NCBI GenBank assembly: GCA_910586425.1
Contig: CAJUHL010000052.1
Location: forward strand, 1 to 10,407
Direction: 5' to 3'
Length of the DNA: 10,407 bases
Source: an uncultured Bacilli bacterium
Lineage (GTDB): Bacteria > Bacillota_I > Bacilli_A > RF39 > UBA660
Made by a program: the position numbers and the translations under genes. The notes beneath the pieces were generated by a model. It did not search any database and was not told the DNA's origin. It saw nothing but the letters and a program-made list of their open reading frames with translations. This document shows positions 5,102 through 10,407 of this stretch, piece by piece; position 1 is the stretch's first letter, and every line of letters begins with the position of its first letter.

Positions 5102-7300
5102 ATGAATACAAAGAAAAAGGTTAAAAAAACATGGAGTTTACCAAAATTTGTTTTTTATTTCTTTTTTCTTTGTCTTTTTTTATTGTATCTTCAATTTGGC
5201 TATTTATCACTCTCCAAAAAAGTATATGGAAAAGATATGGATGCCTTTGCTCAAACAAGAAATACAGTTCATAAAACCATCAAAGCGACTCGTGGACGTA
5301 TTTTTGATAACAACCAAAATATTTTAGCGCTTAATGTGAGTTCCTATACCATTGTGGCACATTTAGAACGTAGTAAGGTTTATATGGGAGACTTTTATAT
5401 CAAAGATAGTGAAACCGATATGGTTGCCGAAAAATTGGCCCCTGTTTTAGAAGTAGAAGTAGAAACGTTAAAAGGGTACTTTGATCGAGGAAAAATAAAT
5501 AATGTATATCAAATTGAATTAGGACGTGCTGGAAAAGGAATTACCGAATTAAAAAAAGAAGAAATTGAAAATTTGGGAATTGCTGGAATTGATTTTACAG
5601 AAAGTCAAAAACGATATTATCCCAATGGTGATTTTGCGTCTTATATTATCGGTTATGCGAAAGATACCGAAGTGACTGAAATAGATGAAAGTGGAAATAC
5701 TTCGAGTATAACTGAAATTATAGGAGAACTTGGAATTGAATCCAAATACAATGATATATTAAAAGGAAAAGATGGTTTTATTGAATATCAGCAAGATCGT
5801 TATGGGTATAAGATTGCAGGTACAAAAGAAACCTCTGCTGCAAGTGAAGATGGATATGATGTGTATTTGACAATCGATGCGAATATTCAAAGATTCATTG
5901 AAACTGCCGTCAAAGATGCTCAAAATATTTATCATCCAGAATGGTTGATGATTACAGCCATGGATGCCAAAACAGGAGATATTTTAGGCACCAGTGCAAC
6001 ACCTTCGTTTGATCCCAATATCCGTGAAATTGTCAATTATGAAAATCCGCTGATTTCACAGCCATTTGAACCGGGATCTACCATGAAAACCTATACGTAT
6101 ATGTGTGCTTTGGAAAATAATAAATATGATGGAAATGAGACCTTTTTATCTGGTAGTTACCAAATGGGAGAGGATACCATTAAGGATTGGAATGGTGGAA
6201 TTGGTTGGGGAACTATCACTTTTGATAAAGGCTATGAATATTCCAGTAATGTAGGGATTGTAAACCTGATAGAACGCCATCTTTCTCGTAAAGAATTACA
6301 AGATTGTTTTGAAAAATATGGCTTTGGAAAAAATACAGGGATTGAACTATCCCGTGAACAATCTGGTAGTTTGCGGTTTACTTATCCAATTGAAGTAGCG
6401 ACTGCTGGTTTTGGACAAGGAATTACCACAACAGCGATTCAGCAATTGCAGGCTTTGACTTTAATTTCCAATGATGGAAAGATGTTAACACCTCATATTG
6501 TTAGTAAAATTGTCAATCCCAATACAGGTGAAATTCACTACGAACGTCAAAGGCAAGAAAGCGAACAATTAATTCAAACTTCTACTGTGAAAAAAATGAA
6601 GGAACTGATGTATAATACAGTTCACGGAAGAGACCCTGGTTCTACTGGATATCTTTATGACATTGAGGGCTTTGATATTATTGGAAAAACAGGAACTTCA
6701 CAAATATTCGATAATGCAACAGGAAGCTATTTGACAGGGGCTAACTCATATATCTTCTCTTTTGCAGGAATGTATCCAAACGATGACCCTGAAATTATTA
6801 TATATGCGGCAATGAAACTACCAAAATATGGAACCAGTATAGGACTTGCGAATGCAACAAAATCTGTTATGGAAAGTATTGCAAAATATAAAAATATGTT
6901 TGGGAATGTAAATGAAACGGTAGAACAACAAAGTTACTATGTATCTTCTTATTACAATAAATCTGTTTCAGCCGTAGTAGAAGAACTGTCACAAAATAAA
7001 ATTGAAACGGTTATCATTGGAACGGGGGATAAAGTCATTCAGCAATCCATCCAAGAAGGAACGAGATTGGTAGAAGGAGACCGATTGATTTTAATGACCA
7101 ATCAAGCCGATTATCAAATGCCAAATATGTATGGATGGAGTCGAAAAGACGCAATTGCTTTTTTTGAATTAATGAGTCTGCCTTATCAAATAGACGGCTA
7201 TGGGTTTGTGGTGGAACAAAGTATTCCACAGGGAACTGTTTTAACTGCAGATATGAAAGTTACACTGACATTACAATCCCAATTAAATCCAACAATTTAG
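5102..7300 (+). CDS. Class B penicillin-binding protein with two PASTA domains (PBP2B/SpoVD-like)
   Basis: A peptidoglycan transpeptidase that cross-links septal (or spore cortex) wall with its SEDS partner FtsW. The product has 732 residues from the ATG at 5102, chosen for the GAGGTG site just upstream; a TTG at 5090 is in frame but overlaps ftsL. Features in order are a basic N-terminus, one membrane anchor (about 15-38), a pedestal region with KATRGRIFD (61-69), and a transpeptidase domain with nucleophile S326 (STMK), SSN at 381-383 and KTGT at 529-532. Two PASTA repeats follow (about 612-667 and 671-726). PASTA-bearing class B PBPs in this locus include PBP2B/PBP2x and SpoVD; the sequence alone does not decide between vegetative and sporulation roles. 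It is cotranscribed with ftsL. Confidence 0.93.
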   Translation: MNTKKKVKKTWSLPKFVFYFFFLCLFLLYLQFGYLSLSKKVYGKDMDAFAQTRNTVHKTIKATRGRIFDNNQNILALNVSSYTIVAHLERSKVYMGDFYIKDSETDMVAEKLAPVLEVEVETLKGYFDRGKINNVYQIELGRAGKGITELKKEEIENLGIAGIDFTESQKRYYPNGDFASYIIGYAKDTEVTEIDESGNTSSITEIIGELGIESKYNDILKGKDGFIEYQQDRYGYKIAGTKETSAASEDGYDVYLTIDANIQRFIETAVKDAQNIYHPEWLMITAMDAKTGDILGTSATPSFDPNIREIVNYENPLISQPFEPGSTMKTYTYMCALENNKYDGNETFLSGSYQMGEDTIKDWNGGIGWGTITFDKGYEYSSNVGIVNLIERHLSRKELQDCFEKYGFGKNTGIELSREQSGSLRFTYPIEVATAGFGQGITTTAIQQLQALTLISNDGKMLTPHIVSKIVNPNTGEIHYERQRQESEQLIQTSTVKKMKELMYNTVHGRDPGSTGYLYDIEGFDIIGKTGTSQIFDNATGSYLTGANSYIFSFAGMYPNDDPEIIIYAAMKLPKYGTSIGLANATKSVMESIAKYKNMFGNVNETVEQQSYYVSSYYNKSVSAVVEELSQNKIETVIIGTGDKVIQQSIQEGTRLVEGDRLILMTNQADYQMPNMYGWSRKDAIAFFELMSLPYQIDGYGFVVEQSIPQGTVLTADMKVTLTLQSQLNPTI

Positions 7301-7329
7301 TTTACGATGAAAAGAGATTATGTTACAAT
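7301..7329 (+). promoter_or_regulatory. Promoter of the pilin-like gene
   Basis: TTTACG (-35, 7301-7306) is followed after 17 bp by TACAAT (-10, 7324-7329), preceded by TG one base away (extended -10). The -35 box starts directly after the PBP stop codon. The predicted transcript start (about 7335-7336) coincides with the AGGTGA ribosome binding site, leaving a leader of about 10 nt. No terminator was seen between the PBP gene and this promoter, so read-through from the dcw operon is also possible. Confidence 0.7.
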
Positions 7330-7344
7330 AAAAAAGGTGAGAGT

Positions 7345-8517
7345 ATGAAAAAAGGTTTTACATTAATTGAATTATTAGCAGTCATTGCTATTATTGGTGT
7401 CGTTGCTTTGATTGTTTTTCCAACCATTATGAATAGTGTGAAAAAGTCAAAACAAAATTTGTATGAAGTGCAAGTACGAGACATTGAAGAAACTGGTGAA
7501 AAATGGGCAAATGATCATATGGAACTATTGGATTCTACCCATTTAAATACAATTGCAATTCCATTATCTTCTTTGATATCTTCTGAATATTTGCAAAAAA
7601 GTAATTTACAAGATCCAAGAGATAAAACACCCATGAATGGCTGTGTTACTATCGCTTATGATGATACAATTGAACAATATCAGTATCATTATATTGAATC
7701 GGCTTGTCGTGATGTAATAATGAATGGTTTGATATATCAATTTGAAAATAATACTTGGGAAAGAATAGAGCAGAACATGATTGTATCTTCTGCAAGTGCC
7801 ATTATTGAAAGTTATGCAGAGCATAATTTAATTAAAACGGAAGGCCAAACAACTACTGGATTCTATGATGAAGGAGATCGTTATGTTTTTAGAGGTAGTG
7901 CAGTAGACAATTATGCAAAATTAAGTGGTGGAAATGAAGTATATCGAATTTTAAGCATCGATAAAATAACTGGGAATATACGTCTTATGGGAACCACGCC
8001 GATACCCAATGCTTGGGACAATGACAATGGTGTTTTGTTTGAAAATGCGAGTGTAACAACTAGCCAATTAGAAAATTATTTTAATAGTAGCGCCAATGGA
8101 ATTGTTATCAATCAATCCAAAATACAAACCAATCAATTATGGAATGTGGGAAAGATAACAGAGAATGTATCTTATTCTGTATTAAAATCTTTAGAAAGTG
8201 GAAGAACAGCATATGTTAAAATTGGCCTACCTTCTATTAGTGATTATATTGGTGCAACAACTGATTTAATATGTCATGAAAATATCTTTTCTGATACCTG
8301 TAAGCAACAAAATTATTTATATGAATTATGGAAAGAAAAAAATACTTGGACAATTAATACTGATGGAACCAAAATATGGTATTTGAATGCCAATGGAATA
8401 TTGGATAGAGCGGATTCTAGTTCCATTCATTATATCTATCCTGTCATTGAAATCAAGGCAAGTACTCATATTATAAAAGGGGATGGAAAATCAATCAGTC
8501 CTTATGTTTTTGAATAA
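7345..8517 (+). CDS. Type IV pilin-like protein with a large extra C-terminal domain
   Basis: The N-terminus MKKGFTLIELLAVIAIIGVV is a class III (prepilin) signal: prepilin peptidase would cut after G4, F5 would be N-methylated, and E9 is the conserved Glu+5 needed for assembly. The hydrophobic helix (5-27) is the only membrane segment. At 390 residues it is more than twice the size of ordinary pseudopilins. Residues about 30-130 resemble a small pilin body with two cysteines (C100, C121). From about 170 a separate domain begins (YVFRGSAVDNYAKL, then VYRILSID) and ends with IYPVIEIK and GDGKSISPYVF, with C310 and C319. My recollection is that this pattern recurs on surface proteins of gut Bacilli/Mollicutes-like bacteria; its function is unknown. 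No prepilin peptidase or assembly ATPase is in the window. Confidence 0.85.
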   Translation: MKKGFTLIELLAVIAIIGVVALIVFPTIMNSVKKSKQNLYEVQVRDIEETGEKWANDHMELLDSTHLNTIAIPLSSLISSEYLQKSNLQDPRDKTPMNGCVTIAYDDTIEQYQYHYIESACRDVIMNGLIYQFENNTWERIEQNMIVSSASAIIESYAEHNLIKTEGQTTTGFYDEGDRYVFRGSAVDNYAKLSGGNEVYRILSIDKITGNIRLMGTTPIPNAWDNDNGVLFENASVTTSQLENYFNSSANGIVINQSKIQTNQLWNVGKITENVSYSVLKSLESGRTAYVKIGLPSISDYIGATTDLICHENIFSDTCKQQNYLYELWKEKNTWTINTDGTKIWYLNANGILDRADSSSIHYIYPVIEIKASTHIIKGDGKSISPYVFE

Positions 8518-8638
8518 ATGATATATTTTGTTTTATTATTACAAAATGAAAATAACGGATTCTATTGAAGTGAAGGTTCTCATTTTAATTCTGATTTATA
8601 ATTTTATGGTTAAATTTCAGGAGTATTATATTAGATAG

Positions 8639-8675
8639 GTGAAAATCTATTCAATAAAATTGTACATATTTTCAC
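8639..8675. repeat. 8-bp inverted repeat downstream of the pilin-like gene
   Basis: GTGAAAAT (8639-8646) and ATTTTCAC (8668-8675) are exact reverse complements with a 21-nt loop. It is in the presumed 3' untranslated part of the pilin-like transcript and has no T-run after it, so it is not a standard terminator. Confidence 0.35.
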
Positions 8676-8732
8676 GATTAAGTTTCTTTATATGAATGTT
8701 TTAAAGTAGTTGGTTGATTTGCTAACAAAGAA

Positions 8733-8757
8733 ACGGAAGAAATTTCTTCTGTTTTTT
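8733..8757 (+). terminator. Rho-independent terminator after the pilin-like gene
   Basis: ACGGAAGA (8733-8740) pairs with TCTTCTGT (8745-8752, one G-T pair) around AATT, and the pairing extends two more A-T pairs outward (8731-8732 with 8753-8754). Six Ts run from 8752 to 8757. It lies about 215 nt after the stop codon of the pilin-like gene, so that transcript would have an unusually long 3' untranslated region. Confidence 0.75.
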
Positions 8758-8803
8758 CGTTGGTTTATTTCTTTTCATTTGTATAGAATTGATAATTGAG
8801 GTA

Positions 8804-8824
8804 AATATTTTCTCGTAAAATATT
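8804..8824. repeat. 8-bp perfect hairpin, AATATTTT/AAAATATT
   Basis: AATATTTT (8804-8811) and AAAATATT (8817-8824) flank the 5-nt loop CTCGT. All pairs are A-T, so an RNA hairpin would be weak. It is as likely to be a chance product of the AT-rich composition as a binding site. Confidence 0.3.
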
Positions 8825-9039
8825 CGTTTTATTTCTTTATTCTTTAAACAAACAGTTATAGTTTATAGATAAATAGTTTCATTTTCCTAAATGATTAAGT
8901 CAACTAACGTGCTATATAATATTAAAATATTTATACAAAAAATCTATAAATGTTTTTAGTTCATCCGATAACAGATTTAAAAATAAAGTTCTATTAATAT
9001 CATTAATGAAAATATTTATATAAGTTGGAGCTTATTTCT

Positions 9040-9107
9040 ATTTACTGTTCTTAATTTTAATGATTTAATTCCCATTTACTGTAAAATCACGTTATCACAA
9101 GGTGATT
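9040..9107. repeat. Cluster of short repeats upstream of the J-domain gene
   Basis: ATTTACTGT occurs at 9040-9048 and 9074-9082. ATCAC occurs at 9086-9090 and 9094-9098, and AATCAC (9085-9090) is mirrored by GTGATT at 9102-9107. The cluster ends about 20 bp before the -35 box at 9128, a usual place for an activator or repressor site. No known regulator motif was recognised. Confidence 0.35.
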
Positions 9108-9127
9108 CCCCATTTGCATATATTTCA

Positions 9128-9155
9128 TTGACATTTTCATATATTTTGATAGAAT
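9128..9155 (+). promoter_or_regulatory. Promoter of the J-domain-like gene
   Basis: A perfect TTGACA -35 (9128-9133) is followed after 16 bp by TAGAAT (-10, 9150-9155). The transcript should start near 9162, just before a strong AGGAGGG ribosome binding site (9165-9171) that lies 7 nt ahead of the ATG at 9179. These elements suggest the gene is well expressed on its own. Confidence 0.78.
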
Positions 9156-9178
9156 ATGAACTATAGGAGGGATTAAAA

Positions 9179-9997
9179 ATGATTTATAATCCATATGCTA
9201 TATTAGGAGTAAAGCAAGTAGCAACAAAAGAAGAAATAAAAGAAGCATTAAAAAAACAAATAGAAAGAAATTGTGGCACAGATGAAAATAGAAAAAATGC
9301 TGATGGTGAATGCCTACAAAGTGTATTTTTAAATGCGGCAGAAATACTATTAGATCCAAAAAGAAGAGCAGAAGTAGATAAGAAATTAAAATATGGTATT
9401 ATTCTTTATGAAAAAGACGCTGAATGGGATAGAAAAAATGAAGAAAAGTCCACTCAATCAAGTGTAGAAGCACCATTACCTTCAAAAGATTCAGTAATAG
9501 AGGTAAAAAATCATAAGATTACATATATTAATACGAAGTTACTTTTTGAACCCTTAAAAATAACAAAATCATCTTTATTTTTAGGGAAAAAAATACATTT
9601 GAAAAAACTTTACGCGGTTATTGGAGCGGATAGCAGTTTTATGTTTGTAAAGGAAAAAAAGGGTTATTATAATAATGGTGCGTTTGTTAATTCTAAAACC
9701 TTCGCTGGGTATCATTTGGAAAACGTTTTTACAGACGAAAATTGTTTTGAAAATGGTGTTTATAATGGTATTTATAGATGGGAGAATCGTCCCTATACAT
9801 ATGAGAAAGAATTTTATATAAATGGTGTAAAATCGATTGCTTTAATGGGAAGTAAGTTTATTCCTATAGATTTAGTTTATAATAAGAAAATTTCTGTAGC
9901 GAATTTAAAACAAGTAAGCAATTATATGTCCCAATATTTAATTCATAATCCACAAATAATAGAAGAAATATTTGGAGCAAAAAGATATAAAAAATAA
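9179..9997 (+). CDS. Degenerate J-domain protein lacking HPD, unknown C-terminal domain
   Basis: This encodes 272 residues with no signal peptide or membrane segment, so it is probably cytoplasmic. The N-terminus looks like a J domain: NPYAILGV (4-11, helix I), EEIKEALKKQIER (helix II), then LNAAEILLDPKRRAEVDKK (helices III/IV), matching the AYEVLxDPxxRxxYD pattern of DnaJ proteins. The HPD tripeptide needed to stimulate DnaK ATPase is missing; NCGTD occupies that place. A Ser/Glu/Lys-rich linker (about 80-105) leads to a C-terminal domain of about 165 residues, rich in Tyr, Asn, Lys and Phe, that I do not recognise. There are no DnaJ zinc-finger or G/F regions. Roughly half its Ile codons are ATA by eye, more than in the dcw genes. 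It stands alone between an AT-rich gap and an insertion sequence, suggesting transfer. Confidence 0.7.
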   Translation: MIYNPYAILGVKQVATKEEIKEALKKQIERNCGTDENRKNADGECLQSVFLNAAEILLDPKRRAEVDKKLKYGIILYEKDAEWDRKNEEKSTQSSVEAPLPSKDSVIEVKNHKITYINTKLLFEPLKITKSSLFLGKKIHLKKLYAVIGADSSFMFVKEKKGYYNNGAFVNSKTFAGYHLENVFTDENCFENGVYNGIYRWENRPYTYEKEFYINGVKSIALMGSKFIPIDLVYNKKISVANLKQVSNYMSQYLIHNPQIIEEIFGAKRYKK

Positions 9998-10005
9998 ATA
10001 ATTTA

Positions 10006-10407
10006 ACGCGTTGTGCTAGTTAAAATTTAAAACATGGGATATGGCTGTAGAGCCAGCAATATAAGCTAATATATTGAAACATAAGAATTTAATTTCGAGC
10101 ATTGTAGAAAGTCCAAACATAGAATTAGCTCTCACGCGTTCTATATCAAAGTGTTCTACAAGTTGATTGAATGTAGATTCTATTCTTCTTCTAAATTTTG
10201 AAATCATATTTCTAAAGGGCTTAGGTAATGGTTTTTTACTATTACCTCTTTTTAATGCATACAAATTAATTCCTTTTTCCTTTTTCAATTCTTCACATAC
10301 ATTTCCTACATAGCCTTTATCATCAAATAAAGTTTGAATGTTTACCATGTCTGAAAGTTCATATAAGGCATCTCTATCATCAACACTAGCCTTTGTTAAT
10401 AAATAAT
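10006..10407 (-). mobile_element. IS982-like insertion sequence, 3' end only
   Basis: The transposase reading frame enters from the right edge and stops at 10016. The sequence just outside it (from about 10006, ACGCGTTGTGCTAGTT) is a plausible terminal repeat, because IS982-type elements carry the transposase stop close to one end. The exact boundary, the other terminal repeat and any target duplication cannot be seen, since the rest of the element lies beyond the window. Confidence 0.6.
10016..10407 (-). CDS. IS982-family DDE transposase (C-terminal part)
   Basis: Cuts and rejoins the element's DNA ends. Only the last 130 or so codons are visible. The frame stays open from the right edge (…LLTKASVDDRDALYELSD) through an internal Met at 10346-10348 to a TAG at 10016-10018, so that Met is not the true start. 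FDDKGYVGN contains the second catalytic Asp (DKGY, about 10319-10321). FRRRIESTFNQLVEHF contains the catalytic Glu (about 10178-10180), followed by a hydrophobic C-terminal helix. DKGY plus RRRIExxFxQL is the pattern of IS982-family transposases; IS5/IS4-type relatives are the main alternative. No frameshift is seen in this part. It converges on the J-domain gene with only 18 bp between stop codons. Confidence 0.78.
   Translation of the reverse strand, partial: YLLTKASVDDRDALYELSDMVNIQTLFDDKGYVGNVCEELKKEKGINLYALKRGNSKKPLPKPFRNMISKFRRRIESTFNQLVEHFDIERVRANSMFGLSTMLEIKFLCFNILAYIAGSTAISHVLNFN

Larger units (their letters stand above)
8518..9178. other. 660-bp AT-rich intergenic region
   Basis: No open reading frame with a ribosome binding site was found on either strand. 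The region holds two inverted repeats (8639-8675 and 8804-8824), a terminator at 8733-8757, a cluster of short repeats at 9040-9107, and the promoter of the next gene (9128-9155). A 30-codon frame at 8546-8638 lacks a ribosome binding site. Base composition is visibly more AT-rich than the gene-dense part to the left, fitting a boundary between the core cluster and accessory DNA. Confidence 0.6.

Noticed and set aside
7035..7824. Leftward open frames over the PBP end and the pilin-like gene
   Set aside because: They lie opposite clearly coding genes and show no start signals or family motifs.
8546..8638. 30-codon frame (MKITDSIEV…)
   Set aside because: It has no ribosome binding site, no recognisable content, and a length expected by chance in AT-rich DNA.
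1..10407. CRISPR array, tRNA genes or toxin-antitoxin pairs
   Set aside because: No regularly spaced long repeats, tRNA-like cloverleaf or small paired genes with known toxin or antitoxin motifs were seen on either strand by eye.

Overview
The window is AT-rich DNA from a low-GC Gram-positive bacterium. UGA is used as an ordinary stop (rnhB, mraZ, rsmH and ftsL all end in TGA), so the code is the standard bacterial one and not the Mycoplasma code. Gene order and sequence style suggest a Bacilli/Erysipelotrichia-type or RF39-like commensal lineage. That placement is inference, because there is no rRNA gene here.

Layout. Positions 1-140 hold the tail of something that begins outside the window: either the last residues of a membrane protein or part of a folded RNA. 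A strong hairpin terminator (143-191) ends a leftward gene for a small Pro/Met/Gly/Tyr-rich coiled-coil protein of unknown function. From a divergent promoter region (541-574) a rightward operon starts: RNase HII, a DHH/DHHA1 phosphoesterase, a Nudix hydrolase and a metallo-beta-lactamase-fold hydrolase. Its genes overlap or abut, and it ends at a terminator near 3281-3308.

Next comes the start of a division and cell wall (dcw) cluster: mraZ, rsmH, ftsL and a class B penicillin-binding protein with two PASTA domains. It is driven by a clear sigma-A type promoter (TTTACA, 17 bp, TAAAAT). Just downstream are four GTGG repeats exactly 10 bp apart, which match what is known of MraZ autoregulatory operators. 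The usual next genes (mraY, murD, ftsW/murG) are absent. In their place is a separately promoted gene for a 390-residue protein with a textbook type IV (pseudo)pilin N-terminus and a large extra C-terminal domain.

From 8518 onward the sequence looks accessory: a 660-bp very AT-rich gap with a terminator and several inverted repeats, then a singly promoted gene for a degenerate J-domain protein that lacks the HPD motif and has an unrecognised C-terminal domain, and finally the 3' end of an IS982-like insertion sequence running in from the right edge. Nothing here forms a recognisable defence or biosynthetic system. The most novel-looking proteins are the fused pilin, the HPD-less J protein and the small Pro/Met-rich protein.
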